Shown: piece after piece, positions 10,488 to 20,052 of the stretch | How positions within the stretch are numbered: the first letter of the stretch is position 1 | Layout of the letters: each line of letters starts with the position of its first letter | Assembly (NCBI GenBank): GCA_937870795.1 | Contig: CALMWS010000219.1 | Coordinates: 1-64,000 of the forward strand | DNA length: 64,000 nucleotides | From: an uncultured Bacteroidota bacterium | GTDB lineage: Bacteria > Bacteroidota > Bacteroidia > Chitinophagales > Saprospiraceae | Direction: 5' to 3' | The notes under the pieces: model-generated | Told to the model about the DNA's origin: nothing | Database searches by the model: none | Seen by the model: the letters and a program-made list of their open reading frames with translations, nothing else | Translations under genes and position numbers: made by a program

Positions 10488-10495
10488 CAAAATTA
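10488..10495 (-). promoter_or_regulatory. Putative -7 box for the cyclophilin-ppgK-scpA unit
   Basis: On the minus strand this reads TAATTTTG, fitting TAnnTTTG. It lies between hutH and the cyclophilin gene. No matching -33 TTG is evident, so support is partial. The predicted start of transcription (about 10481) leaves a roughly 90-nt leader to ATG 10389. Confidence 0.35.
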
Positions 10496-10559
10496 TCATT
10501 TTATCCAGCAGCTATATCATTTGAAGTCGAAATTAAATACAATCTCTTTTTAACCTATT

Positions 10560-12050
10560 TTAGTTCAATGCCTTAAGTATTGCTTTCACTTTGAATATAT
10601 CATCGTGCAACACCCTGTCTTTATCGAGTCGTGGCACCGATTTCCGGATCACGCTGTAAAGTTCTCTGCTTTTTCTACCCGCATTTTCAGCACCCCTGAA
10701 GTCGAGTGCCTGGCAGGCAACCAATGCCTCAATGGCATATACCGTGTTGACATTTTCACAAACTTTTAATAACCGTGTGGCACCATTGGCTGCCATACTC
10801 ACATGGTCTTCCTGTCCTCTGCTGGAGACAATGCTGTCTACTGAGCTGGGCGTGCACAATTGCTTGTTTTGACTCACCACCGATGCAGCAGTATATTGTG
10901 CTATCATAAACCCGGATGATAACCCGGCATCTGCTGTAAGATAGGGGGGCAGCCCCCTTTCACCATGTATGAGTTGGAAAACCCTGCGCTCTGCTATATT
11001 GGCCAATTCTGCCAAAGCGATGGAGAGGTAATCTACCACCAGTCCCAGGTTTTGAGCGTGGAAATTGCCCGCTGATAAAATCAGGTCCTCTTCGTGCGAT
11101 ACATTTGGATTATCCGTAATGGCATTCAATTCGTTTTCTACAATTGCACTTACATGTTCGATGGCAGAAAAAGAAGCTCCATGTACTTGCGGGATACATC
11201 GAAAGGAGTAGGGATCTTGTACGCTGTACTTTTTATTGCCTGTAAGTTTGCTACCCTTCAACAATGTGAGTATTTCATTGGCAACTTTGATTTGCCCCTG
11301 GTGGTTTCGTATTCGACCAACCATTGGGTGAAAAGGATCAACACTGCATCCAAAGGCTTCAAGCGACATAACTGCGAGTCGGTTGCCGTACTTCATGGCA
11401 CGTTGAGCCTGGTACACGCCCATCATGGCATGGGCCAGCGTAAATTGAGTGCCATTCAACAAAGCCAGTCCTTCTTTCGATGCCAGTGTGGTGGGTTGAA
11501 TTTGCAAGGCCTTAAATACTTTGGCTGTATCTTGCATCCTGCCGTTGTAATAACATTTACCTTCTCCTATGAGCATCAGGCTCAAATGGGCAAGGGGTGC
11601 CAAATCGCCCGAAGCTCCCAGAGATCCTTGTTCGTAAATTACAGGCACCAGACCCATATTAAACAATAGGATCATGTGATCAATGAGTTCTTTTCTTACC
11701 CCCGAATAAGCCTTGCTTAAATTGATGATCTTTAGTAAAAAGATTAACCTGCACAAAGAAGGATCAACCAATGCACCCGTTCCACATGCATGAGATCGCA
11801 CCAGATTAAATTGCAGGGTCGACAATTCGTCGGTGCTGATTTTTATATTACAGAGCGAGCCAAAACCCGTATTGATGCCATAAAAAACAGCATCCTTCTG
11901 ACTCATTTTTTGCTCCAGGTAATTTCGGTTTGCTTTTATCTTTTTAGCCTGTTGGCCATCGAGCTGAATTTTGAGCTCCTTGTCCTCAAGTGATTTTATA
12001 ATTTGGGCAATAGAATAAGGCGTGTCCTTAACGATAAATAATGCCGGCAT
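10560..12050 (-). CDS. hutH: Histidine ammonia-lyase
   Basis: This 496-residue protein is of normal family length and converts histidine to urocanate and ammonia. The MIO cofactor triad Ala-Ser-Gly is at 146-148 within GSLGASGDLAPLAH. The active-site loop YGINTGFGSL has Tyr58, and the substrate-selectivity segment NLVRSHACG has Ser-His (86-87), which points to histidine rather than tyrosine (His-Leu in tyrosine lyases). The start is ATG 12050. No hutU, hutI or hutG is adjacent: the neighbours are a cyclophilin unit and the divergent NRAMP-pxpA pair, so the rest of the pathway is elsewhere or absent. Confidence 0.93.
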   Translation of the reverse strand: MPALFIVKDTPYSIAQIIKSLEDKELKIQLDGQQAKKIKANRNYLEQKMSQKDAVFYGINTGFGSLCNIKISTDELSTLQFNLVRSHACGTGALVDPSLCRLIFLLKIINLSKAYSGVRKELIDHMILLFNMGLVPVIYEQGSLGASGDLAPLAHLSLMLIGEGKCYYNGRMQDTAKVFKALQIQPTTLASKEGLALLNGTQFTLAHAMMGVYQAQRAMKYGNRLAVMSLEAFGCSVDPFHPMVGRIRNHQGQIKVANEILTLLKGSKLTGNKKYSVQDPYSFRCIPQVHGASFSAIEHVSAIVENELNAITDNPNVSHEEDLILSAGNFHAQNLGLVVDYLSIALAELANIAERRVFQLIHGERGLPPYLTADAGLSSGFMIAQYTAASVVSQNKQLCTPSSVDSIVSSRGQEDHVSMAANGATRLLKVCENVNTVYAIEALVACQALDFRGAENAGRKSRELYSVIRKSVPRLDKDRVLHDDIFKVKAILKALN

Positions 12051-12066
12051 TTCGTCAAATTTGGCG

Positions 12067-12074
12067 CAAATATA
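12067..12074 (-). promoter_or_regulatory. Putative -7 box of hutH
   Basis: On the minus strand it reads TATATTTG (TAnnTTTG). It ends 17 bp from the ATG at 12050, implying a leader of about 10 nt. The -33 element is not clear. Confidence 0.4.
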
Positions 12075-12162
12075 GCCAGCCAGCCCTGCATTTTGTCTTT
12101 TGTGTAGTCCTTATTTATCACAATCTAACCCTAATTTTAGCACAATTTGTTATCTTGGACGA

Positions 12163-13362
12163 ATGAAGCACCTTCTATCAAACAAAATATTATCAGGTCC
12201 CGGAGTAGTAATTACGGGTGCCTTCATTGGACCCGGTACGGTCACACTCTGTTTGTTGGCCGGCATCAATAGTGGCGTTTCACTGCTTTGGGCCATCTTA
12301 TTTTCAACCTTCGCAACCATTATTTTACAGGATATGGTAGTGCTCTTGGCCATCCAGGAACAACAAAGTCTTGAAACTATTTTCCTCAATCGGTTTTCAA
12401 AAAAGTGGATGCAATGGGTCTTCGCTATTTTAATTTTTTCTGCCATCATAGCAGGCAATACAGCCTACCAAAGTGGAAACCTCGCCGGCACCGGGCTGGG
12501 TGTAAACCTGATCTATGAAAATACAAATAGCCCCTGGGTCATCTTTGCCATTGCCTTGTTTTGCATCGTGATTTTTGGACTCAACAATGTTCGCAAATTT
12601 CGACAAATCCTGGGCATATTGGTGGCACTAATGAGTTTTACTTTTATGGCATTGGCCCTATATTTTATGCCCAATGTTTTAGATTTGCTGCATGGTTTGT
12701 TGATTCCTTCTGTTCAAGATGATCAAATGATGCTTGCCCTGGGACTCGTAGGTACTACCGTTGTGCCTTACAATCTATTTTTACATTCTGCCCTCGTGTG
12801 TAATGCCAGTGAAACAGAATTACATTTTATAAGAAAGGAAGGCGCTTTTTCAATTACGATCGGTGGCCTCATAAGTATGGCCATCGTAATTATTGGCAAA
12901 ACCGGCGAAGGTTTACCCATATCCAACGCCACCGAAATGGCAGCCATGCTAAAAAACAACATGGGCACTGGCTCTGTATGGTTGTTTGGCCTTGGATTAT
13001 TTGCGGCAGGCTTGAGTTCTGCGCTCACCGCACCTATGGCAGCCGGGAAGGTAGCTGCAAGTTTGTGGAAACACTTTTACTTGTCGCAAAAAGGGCTGGC
13101 TTTATGGATAGAAATTATGGTGGTGGTAGCAGGTGCATGGGTAGCGATTTCAAATGTCAATAACCTTTGGGTCATCAAAGTGGCACAGGTCATCAATGGC
13201 ACACTACTGCCCGTATTTATCACGATGATACTTTGGCTGCTCAATTCAAGGGTTGTCATGCATAAAAATAAAAACAAGCCCTGGCTCAATGCTGCAGGGA
13301 TCTTCGTGCTTTTGGTCAGCGTTATACTTACTTTTAAAACCTTGATTTCGATCCTCTCATGA
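12163..13362 (+). CDS. Divergent NRAMP-family transporter lacking canonical metal ligands
   Basis: This 399-residue, roughly 11-helix membrane protein aligns with NRAMP transporters (opening LSGPGVVITGAFIGPG). The first metal-binding motif, normally DPGN, reads GPGT (residues 23-26), and the TM6 motif, normally MPHN, reads VPYN (201-204). The Asp, Asn and Met ligands used for Mn/Fe are therefore all replaced. The start ATG 12163 gives the family N-terminus; the frame is open further upstream but without coding character. The stop overlaps the pxpA start (ATGA). In Bacillus subtilis an NRAMP-family gene, ycsG, also sits beside the pxpA homologue ycsF. I infer an organic-substrate or 5-oxoproline-linked role rather than metal uptake. 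Confidence 0.8.
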   Translation: MKHLLSNKILSGPGVVITGAFIGPGTVTLCLLAGINSGVSLLWAILFSTFATIILQDMVVLLAIQEQQSLETIFLNRFSKKWMQWVFAILIFSAIIAGNTAYQSGNLAGTGLGVNLIYENTNSPWVIFAIALFCIVIFGLNNVRKFRQILGILVALMSFTFMALALYFMPNVLDLLHGLLIPSVQDDQMMLALGLVGTTVVPYNLFLHSALVCNASETELHFIRKEGAFSITIGGLISMAIVIIGKTGEGLPISNATEMAAMLKNNMGTGSVWLFGLGLFAAGLSSALTAPMAAGKVAASLWKHFYLSQKGLALWIEIMVVVAGAWVAISNVNNLWVIKVAQVINGTLLPVFITMILWLLNSRVVMHKNKNKPWLNAAGIFVLLVSVILTFKTLISILS

Positions 13363-14072
13363 AAAAATTACCCATCAACATCGATTGTGGTGAAAACTAT
13401 GGCCGATACCACCAATTTGACGAAAGTCCCATTGTCTCTCTGGCACAACTGGCCAATGTTTCCTGTGGTTTTCATGGAGGCGATTACGCTGGCATTGTGA
13501 ATACATTGCAGTTGATGAAGTCCCACAATGTCCAGGTAGGAGCCCACCCTTCCTTCCCCGATTTGCAAGGCTTTGGCCGACGATATATGAACATGGATAA
13601 GGACGATCTTTGTGCCTGCATTTTTTTCCAAATCGCCAGTCTCCACGGTTTATGCATAGCCCTTGGCATTGAAATGAAGCACGTAAAAGCCCACGGAGCG
13701 CTTTACAACGCCTGTGCTGAACATGAAAAAGAGGCACTAGCATTTGTGGAAGCTATCATAAAAGTTTCTACCGATCTTGCAGTGCTTACCATGCCTGATT
13801 CAAAGCTGGAATACATAGCACAAAACGAAGGTCTAAAGGTCATGAGGGAGAGTTTTGCAGACAGGGCATATAACTCCGATTTAAGCCTGGTTTCAAGGCA
13901 GGAAGCAGATGCTGTTATCATAGAACCAACATTGGTCAAAAAAAAATATGAAGATTTGTGCAATGGCCAGGTTTATGACCGGGAGGGTAATAAACATAAA
14001 TTGGAATCAGATACGGTTTGTATACATGGAGATCATTTGAAACTTAATGAGATCAATAAAATTTTTGTATAA
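13359..14072 (+). CDS. pxpA: 5-oxoprolinase subunit A (LamB/YcsF family)
   Basis: This 237-residue protein carries the family signature: INIDCGENYGRY at the start, ANVSCGFHGGD near 33-43, VQVGAHPSFPDLQGFGRR near 54-71, and VKAHGALYN near 108. PxpA works with PxpB and PxpC in ATP-dependent opening of 5-oxoproline to glutamate. Its ATG overlaps the transporter stop by 4 bp, implying translational coupling. PxpB/PxpC genes are not adjacent: the downstream gene is on the opposite strand after a 251-bp gap in which I see no feature. Confidence 0.88.
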   Translation: MKKLPINIDCGENYGRYHQFDESPIVSLAQLANVSCGFHGGDYAGIVNTLQLMKSHNVQVGAHPSFPDLQGFGRRYMNMDKDDLCACIFFQIASLHGLCIALGIEMKHVKAHGALYNACAEHEKEALAFVEAIIKVSTDLAVLTMPDSKLEYIAQNEGLKVMRESFADRAYNSDLSLVSRQEADAVIIEPTLVKKKYEDLCNGQVYDREGNKHKLESDTVCIHGDHLKLNEINKIFV

Positions 14073-14323
14073 CTCATCAGTAAAGCTGTATCCGATTTAT
14101 TCTGAATTATGCTTTAGGCTTTGAAATATTTGTCAACACGTGGTTCAGTGTTTTGAATGGCCCCGTGGTTAGGCGTTAAATAATAAGCGAGGATGTTTTC
14201 ATTCAAAAGGGAGAGTCATCCTACATATTCCAGCCTGAATTAAGATCATGAAATTGTTTGTTGTTTTCATTGAAGGAGAATTTCAAATACTGGCCTCAAT
14301 AAAATTATGGACTTACCTCAATA

Positions 14324-15616
14324 TCAATTGGGACAACCCAACGTAAAATTCCATGATGTATCAGATGTATCCATGTCACACCTGGGATCCACAATGATGG
14401 TAAAAACACTCGAAATGCCATTTAAAGTTAGGGTTTGGGAACCACTGGCTCCTACGCAGCCACTGTCAAAAATTTTTATTCCGCCATAGTAAATATGAAT
14501 TCTGTCTTTAACAGAATAGGTGTCATAAGAAAAATTTAAACTGCCGAAGTTTCGCTTCACATCAATGGTATATTGCTCTGCTTCGTTTGCACCACTTTTG
14601 TATTGAATATTGCATTCACCCTGCTTTTTTTGTTGGGGATTTACTACAGGTTCATCTTGCTGAGCATTCACTTTAATGCACTCTGTTCTCGCCGCATTCC
14701 ATTCGTAGCCTGTCGGACAATAGCACAGATACTGATTACTGGTTGCATCCCAGGCAGCATAAGAATTTTTATAAAATGTATTACAATCAGGAATCGAATT
14801 GACAATGCATTCCGTTCGTGTCTGGTTCCATACATAGCCCTGAGGGCAGTTGCATAAGTATTGTTTTGTGGCTTCATCCCAAACCGGCACAGAATTTTTG
14901 TAGAAGTAATTACAATCGGGGATGGGTAAAACACAGGCTGTTTTTGTTTCATTCCATACATAGCCTGTTTTGCAATAGCATAGGTATTGCTGACTAACAG
15001 CATCCCACAAGGTTTCTGAATTGGCATAAATATTCGGACAGTCGGGTATACCGGGTATGCAGGCTGTTTTATTGGCATTCCAGACAAGACCGGGATTGCA
15101 ATAACATTCTGTTCTTTGAGTTTGGGGATTGTATGCCGCATAACTGCCAGGCCAACATGCTACCTGGTCGTGTCCACTACAGGCATTGGGAATTCCTGCC
15201 AAAGCTTCTGCTTCTTCACAACAAAGATCCGCTTTCAACAATATCCACCCCATTCCTGCCGTACCAAACTTTCCAACCACTACCGATTTTGCCTTGGTTG
15301 ATGTGTTTTCCCAAACGGAATAATCACGGCAACAATAATCATAAAATTCATCCATAGCCTTGAGCCCATTGGCTACTTTTGTTGCATCTTCAAAAGTGCA
15401 GGCAATGGTTGTACACGGTGTCTGAGGGAAGATTACATTGGCCAGTTCAAAATAACTCAATCCATAGGATGTTGGGTTTTCTTTTGCTACTGAGATCCAA
15501 TCGTGTCTACCGGAACAAGGGCTGGTTTTTACCCATACCCTCCATTCCTGGGCAGGCTGCCCTAATATTGCAGTTGTACAAAGCAATAATATTGAAATCA
15601 ATATAACCCTATGCAA
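14324..15616 (-). CDS. Secreted cysteine-rich repeat protein with C-terminal CUB-like domain
   Basis: This is a 430-residue exported protein whose signal peptide ends in ILGQ. Residues about 30-165 form a cysteine-containing domain. Four tandem repeats of about 37-40 residues follow (about 168-325). Each has CYC/CNC, then a G-Y/L-V/E-W-N motif, T-x-C, PDC, a Tyr/Phe-rich stretch, an N-S-x-x-x-W-D motif and QYLC. They resemble EGF-like units with a very regular WD/WN pattern. The C-terminal 100 residues (GECNIQYKSGANEAEQYTID... IYYGGIKIFDSGC) look CUB-like. Start is TTG 15616; no in-frame ATG exists before the upstream stop. Function is unknown; extracellular binding is inferred. Confidence 0.75.
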   Translation of the reverse strand: MHRVILISILLLCTTAILGQPAQEWRVWVKTSPCSGRHDWISVAKENPTSYGLSYFELANVIFPQTPCTTIACTFEDATKVANGLKAMDEFYDYCCRDYSVWENTSTKAKSVVVGKFGTAGMGWILLKADLCCEEAEALAGIPNACSGHDQVACWPGSYAAYNPQTQRTECYCNPGLVWNANKTACIPGIPDCPNIYANSETLWDAVSQQYLCYCKTGYVWNETKTACVLPIPDCNYFYKNSVPVWDEATKQYLCNCPQGYVWNQTRTECIVNSIPDCNTFYKNSYAAWDATSNQYLCYCPTGYEWNAARTECIKVNAQQDEPVVNPQQKKQGECNIQYKSGANEAEQYTIDVKRNFGSLNFSYDTYSVKDRIHIYYGGIKIFDSGCVGASGSQTLTLNGISSVFTIIVDPRCDMDTSDTSWNFTLGCPN

Positions 15617-15661
15617 GGCTTTGGATTTAGGTTGGATGTAATTTTTTAATCAGTGTTAACC

Positions 15662-16177
15662 TTAGAGAGACTCTTTATATATAAATTCAATTGAACAACT
15701 TTTTACATGTTCGTGAAACCATTCTTTGTCTTTTTCCAAAGAACCCTGTGTAGGAAATTCAAAGATAATTTGAAGTCCAATCCATCCAGGTTCTCCTTTA
15801 AATGCCTGTTTCAAACCAATGCCTTCCATGTGCGTATCAAATGGACCCAATTCCATCATTTTTTCAAAAAAATTCCAATATGCCTTGCCATAAGCTTTGG
15901 CCCCATCAGGCATTTTATTGTCCCTTAAACCCAGATTAAAAACCGCTTTTACATGCTCTTCTGTGCAAATGTTTTCCGGCGTGCTTAGGTCTTCAAATTG
16001 AAATATTCTATTGCCAGTTAAAGCATCAAGGCTTTCATAACTGGGTTCAGTGCCAAGATTGGATCTCCAGTATTTGTCCACCCCACAAAGTGAGTCACTA
16101 CCTGATACCAGACCACAACCTGAAAAAAGAAACAATAAAGAAACCGTTATAAGGGAAAGCAGACACAATTTGTTCAT
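15662..16177 (-). CDS. Small lipoprotein of unknown function
   Basis: The protein has 171 residues and begins with a lipoprotein signal (MNKLCLLSLITVSLLFLFSG then Cys; lipobox LFSGC). The mature part contains several acidic segments, Cys residues and a late FEFPTQGSLEKDKEWFHEHV stretch. I do not recognise a family. It lies between the cysteine-rich repeat protein and the LytTR regulator on the same strand, with gaps of 45 and 92 bp, so it could belong to either transcription unit. Confidence 0.7.
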   Translation of the reverse strand: MNKLCLLSLITVSLLFLFSGCGLVSGSDSLCGVDKYWRSNLGTEPSYESLDALTGNRIFQFEDLSTPENICTEEHVKAVFNLGLRDNKMPDGAKAYGKAYWNFFEKMMELGPFDTHMEGIGLKQAFKGEPGWIGLQIIFEFPTQGSLEKDKEWFHEHVKSCSIEFIYKESL

Positions 16178-16269
16178 TTTTACAATTTTTAGTAGCCGTA
16201 AAAATAATTGAGCTCGTAATTAACCATCTGCTAAAGGTCACAACTGTATCGAAAACGGCGATAAGCGTA

Positions 16270-17118
16270 CTATTTTGGCCCGGATTTGAAAATATTTTTG
16301 ATAAAATCAAACCTCCCTTCAGTAACAAGCTGCTTTTGATTGGACAACAAAAATTTATGCAATTCACGGCTAAAACGGTGTGAAACTACAAGGTTTTGAC
16401 CGGTTTTTAACTTCAACGATCTATCCTGGTGGTTGTACTGCTTCATCTGTGTTACATTGACAAGATAACTTTTGCTGATCTGAATGAAATCTATATTGTC
16501 TGAAAGCAAGGCCAGGTAATGACCAAAGTTTTTGTGCGACAACAGGGTTTTACCTTCAGCCATATGCACTATAGAAATGTTTTCATCCGCTTCGATGAAA
16601 ACGACCTGTGGCAACTCAACCATTTCAATGATGCCCCTGCTCAATTGAATGGCAATCGATTTTGGTGTGTGCATATCGGTTTTCAGCAGTTGCAATAACA
16701 ACCCTATTTCCGCCTGTGGACTTGGTTGTGTGTATTGCTTTTTTGCAAGATACCGTTGCAATGATTGTTCAATGTCGTCAGGATTAAATGGTTTGGTCAC
16801 AAAATCAAGGCATGCAAACTGAATGGCTTTCACAGCATTCTCAAAACTGCCATGCGCTGTAAGAAAAACCAACTCAGGCAGAGTCAAGCCCTCCGCATAA
16901 ATTCTTTCCAGTACACTGAAAATGGTAGTAGTGCGTAGCTGGATATCCAGAAATACCAGGTCCGTCTTGCGATCTGTAAGCAAGGCATAAGCCTCTGTTT
17001 CGTCTTTGGCAACCCCAACCAATTCAACCCTGGTAGTTAATTGGGATATTGCATATTCAAAGGTCCCAATATTGTCAATATTATCCTCGACAATGGCAAT
17101 TTTGATGGCTGCTGTCAT
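16270..17118 (-). CDS. LytTR-family response regulator
   Basis: This 282-residue regulator has an N-terminal receiver domain (IAIVEDN near 7-13, phospho-acceptor Asp in LVFLDIQL near 55-60, Lys in FVTKPF) and a C-terminal LytTR DNA-binding domain (about 150-265; IFIEADENIS-type core, FIQISKSYLVNV). It should be phosphorylated by the sensor kinase encoded immediately upstream, whose stop overlaps this ATG by 4 bp (17115-17118). Target genes cannot be read from the sequence. Confidence 0.92.
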   Translation of the reverse strand: MTAAIKIAIVEDNIDNIGTFEYAISQLTTRVELVGVAKDETEAYALLTDRKTDLVFLDIQLRTTTIFSVLERIYAEGLTLPELVFLTAHGSFENAVKAIQFACLDFVTKPFNPDDIEQSLQRYLAKKQYTQPSPQAEIGLLLQLLKTDMHTPKSIAIQLSRGIIEMVELPQVVFIEADENISIVHMAEGKTLLSHKNFGHYLALLSDNIDFIQISKSYLVNVTQMKQYNHQDRSLKLKTGQNLVVSHRFSRELHKFLLSNQKQLVTEGRFDFIKNIFKSGPK

Positions 17119-20003
17119 TCTTTAAAGGTCATTTCAATGGTGGTGCCTTGCGGCAATCTGTCCAGGCTTTGTATTGTAATCTGGTAACCCATTTGATTCA
17201 GCAATTGAATTCTCTCTTTCACAATTTTACTTCCCAATGATTTGTGAACCAGGTACTGGTCTTTGTGCATTTCCATTGATTTTTCAATGCCCACTCCATC
17301 GTCTTCAATAATACAAATCAAATCACCCTTGCATGTCTTAAACTTCAACCACAAATTTCCCTTTTTTTCCTGTAACAACAAACCATGCCTGATCGCATTT
17401 TCAACAAAAGGTTGCAACAGCATGGGTGGCAGCGTGTAGCTTTCGGGGTGGAAATTATCATCCATTTCCAGCCAAAAATCAAAGTGATGATGACACTTAT
17501 CCTGCTCAAATTCTATGTAAGCTTTCAACAATTCTATCTCTGTTGATAATAAAATTTCTGATTCGTTGCCGGCAGCATTCAGGCTGTTACCCCGGTATGA
17601 AACCTGCAAAAAATTGCGCAGCATCTTCGATAAGTTTACAATGGCCTTACTTGCCTCTTCCTTTTTATCAAAAATAATTTTGTTTTGAATATTGGCCAGT
17701 ACGTTGAAAATAAAATGTGGATTCAATTGCGATAACAATAGCTGTGATCTCAGGTATTGTGCTTCGCTGAGTTGCGATTTATACAACTTATCTGCTCTGC
17801 GTTTATCTATGAAATATTTAGCACTCAGGCCAAGTAAAAACAAGGAAAGACAAATGGCAAGCGGAGCAAACCAGCTGTGTCTGTAAAATGGCATTTGTAC
17901 TACAAAATGAATGCTATCCGTGTATATTGGTACATCATCAGAAGGCCCTGCCCGAACTTCAAAAACATAGTTTCCATCTGTGAGGTCGTTGAGTATAGCC
18001 TCATTTTGTTCCTCCCATACAGACCAGGGTCCATTGTTGATGCGATATTGGTATAATGTGTGCAACGGTCTGGCAAAACCCAGTGCTTCAAATCTAATCA
18101 CTACATTGGCAATGCCTCTTTCAAGGATTATCCTCTTTTGCTGGTGATCAAAGGCAACTGGTTGGTCGTTGAAGTGGGTAATGTTCACTTTCAGATGTTG
18201 GTCATTCAATTTGAGATGGGTCGGATCAAGCCTGTCCACACTCAGTGCAGAACAAATCCAAATTGGACCATTGGCCAGCTTACAAAAACCATTGAAACCA
18301 GGATCGGTACCGGCATAGCCGTTGGTTTGATTGAGCATGATAAAGTTGGTGCGCTTATGATCCAGGTATTGCTTTGTATTGAATATGTATAGACCGTCTT
18401 TAGTGGCAATCAGCAATTGTTGACCATCAATTGCCGTAATGGCCTTTACCATACCTTGTACCACCATACTATTAATGAGACTAATAGAATCCTTGTTTTC
18501 ATTGTACCACATTAAACCCAGATCACCTCCCAACCAAAGTTGACCGTTTTCATCTGTAAAACTGCAATAAACCCCCTGCCCTGGCAACTTATTGTTTTCC
18601 CGCGTATAATTTTTCACTTGTCCTGATGCAGGGTCCAGACAGCTCAAACCCGTGTAACTACCAAGCCAATACCTGCCCTTATGGTCTATACCCGTGCTCT
18701 GAATGTAATGATTGGCATGCAGGCCATCTTTGATACCATAAAATCGTATACGACCATCATTGCTATATATAGCGGCTCCTTCCAGGGTTCCAAAAATCAT
18801 GTGGTCATTTCGCTCGTCGTAAGAAAGACTGAAAACTGTTTTTCCCTGCCATACCATAGTAGAATTAAGACCGTCAATGATTTCCAAACCCAGGTTGGTG
18901 CCAAAGTACAAACGATTCCTCTTGTCTACCGCCGAAGCCGCAAAATAATGGTAGGCCTTGCCTTCACTTGCTTTTTCTACCTTGCCATCCTTCATTTTAA
19001 ATAAGCCATTGCCATAGGTACCCATCCATAAGTTTCCTCTTTTGTCTTCCAGTAGGGTCCAAACATTAGAAATCTTTTCAACAGGTAAAGAAGTAAATGC
19101 ATTGTTGTACACCTGCCCAAGGCCGTTTTCTGAACCAATCCAATATTGATCGGCAGCATCTTTTACTACATCATTGGTAATGGGAAATTCATGGTCAAAT
19201 ACTATTCTGCCATTGCCATGACTGGGCAGGTCTAGCTGACTGCGCGCCGAATTCCAAATATGGTTGACAGAAATATCTTTGATGGTGGGCTTATCGTTTT
19301 GTTCATTGATGGTGGCTACAACTGACAGGGTTGTATCAGTAGCATAATACAAAAGCCTATGAGATCCATTGATGGCATCCCTTACAAAATAGGGCTTACG
19401 ATCTACATCGCCAGATGTAGGATAAAAGAAGAAACCCCCATTCGCCATTAAGTTTAGAGAATCATTGACAAGCCGGTAAATCTTACCTTCGGTGGTAAGA
19501 TATTTATCATGAGTGTGCCTATCGTACTGAAAATGCATGCTGGATTTGTTGTCCAATATTGTTTCATACTTTCCGTTTCGAAAGGCATAAAGGGCAGCAT
19601 GACTGTATCGCTCACAAATCCAAACTGTATTTTTTTCATCAACTGCCAAATCAAAAAGCACGCTGTTAAATGGCTTGGGGAAGGAGGTGAATTTTTCTCC
19701 GTCATAAAAGCACAAGCCATTGTAGGTAAGAATGACCAGGTTGCCTTTGTTATCCTGGTCTAAGCCATGAATTCGATTGTGGAGCAGTCCTTGTTTTTCG
19801 GTATAAACTGTAAATTTCTCCCCATCAAACTTATTGAGGCCATTGCGAGTACCTATCCACAAATAACCCCGGACATCGAGGTGAAGTGAGGTAATCTTCA
19901 TTTGAGAAAGTCCCTCCCGCATTGTAAACAAACGATAGGCAGGCGATTGGGCCTTCAAGCAGCTCAATCCCAATACCACCAACATGCTAAAGAGTGCCTT
20001 CAT
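17115..20003 (-). CDS. Reg_prop/Y_Y_Y sensor histidine kinase
   Basis: This 962-residue sensor has a signal peptide, then a long periplasmic beta-propeller made of two-component-regulator repeats (for example GYLWIGTRNGLNKFD, GNLWMGTYGNGLFKM, GRYWLGSYTGLSCLD) to about residue 590. A Y_Y_Y-type domain follows (about 610-700), then one membrane helix (about 705-728) and a LytS-type kinase. The phospho-acceptor is His763 in LNPHFIFN, and the ATPase part has ENAIRHG and EDDGVGIE. It probably senses an extracellular ligand and signals to the coupled LytTR regulator. The start ATG 20003 follows a good promoter by only a few bases. Confidence 0.93.
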   Translation of the reverse strand: MKALFSMLVVLGLSCLKAQSPAYRLFTMREGLSQMKITSLHLDVRGYLWIGTRNGLNKFDGEKFTVYTEKQGLLHNRIHGLDQDNKGNLVILTYNGLCFYDGEKFTSFPKPFNSVLFDLAVDEKNTVWICERYSHAALYAFRNGKYETILDNKSSMHFQYDRHTHDKYLTTEGKIYRLVNDSLNLMANGGFFFYPTSGDVDRKPYFVRDAINGSHRLLYYATDTTLSVVATINEQNDKPTIKDISVNHIWNSARSQLDLPSHGNGRIVFDHEFPITNDVVKDAADQYWIGSENGLGQVYNNAFTSLPVEKISNVWTLLEDKRGNLWMGTYGNGLFKMKDGKVEKASEGKAYHYFAASAVDKRNRLYFGTNLGLEIIDGLNSTMVWQGKTVFSLSYDERNDHMIFGTLEGAAIYSNDGRIRFYGIKDGLHANHYIQSTGIDHKGRYWLGSYTGLSCLDPASGQVKNYTRENNKLPGQGVYCSFTDENGQLWLGGDLGLMWYNENKDSISLINSMVVQGMVKAITAIDGQQLLIATKDGLYIFNTKQYLDHKRTNFIMLNQTNGYAGTDPGFNGFCKLANGPIWICSALSVDRLDPTHLKLNDQHLKVNITHFNDQPVAFDHQQKRIILERGIANVVIRFEALGFARPLHTLYQYRINNGPWSVWEEQNEAILNDLTDGNYVFEVRAGPSDDVPIYTDSIHFVVQMPFYRHSWFAPLAICLSLFLLGLSAKYFIDKRRADKLYKSQLSEAQYLRSQLLLSQLNPHFIFNVLANIQNKIIFDKKEEASKAIVNLSKMLRNFLQVSYRGNSLNAAGNESEILLSTEIELLKAYIEFEQDKCHHHFDFWLEMDDNFHPESYTLPPMLLQPFVENAIRHGLLLQEKKGNLWLKFKTCKGDLICIIEDDGVGIEKSMEMHKDQYLVHKSLGSKIVKERIQLLNQMGYQITIQSLDRLPQGTTIEMTFKE

Positions 20004-20019
20004 TTTGGAGTTGATCCAT

Positions 20020-20052
20020 CAAATGTAAGCAATCAATTTAATGTTCTTCCAA
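20020..20052 (-). promoter_or_regulatory. Promoter of the sensor kinase-LytTR operon
   Basis: On the minus strand, TTG at 20052-20050 and TACATTTG at 20027-20020 have the spacing expected for Bacteroidota -33/-7 elements. The predicted transcription start (about 20013) leaves about 10 nt before the ATG. Confidence 0.55.

Noticed and set aside
13359..14323. pxpB/pxpC remnants after pxpA
   Set aside because: The 251-bp gap after pxpA has no frame or motif of biotin-carboxylase-like or KipI-like proteins.
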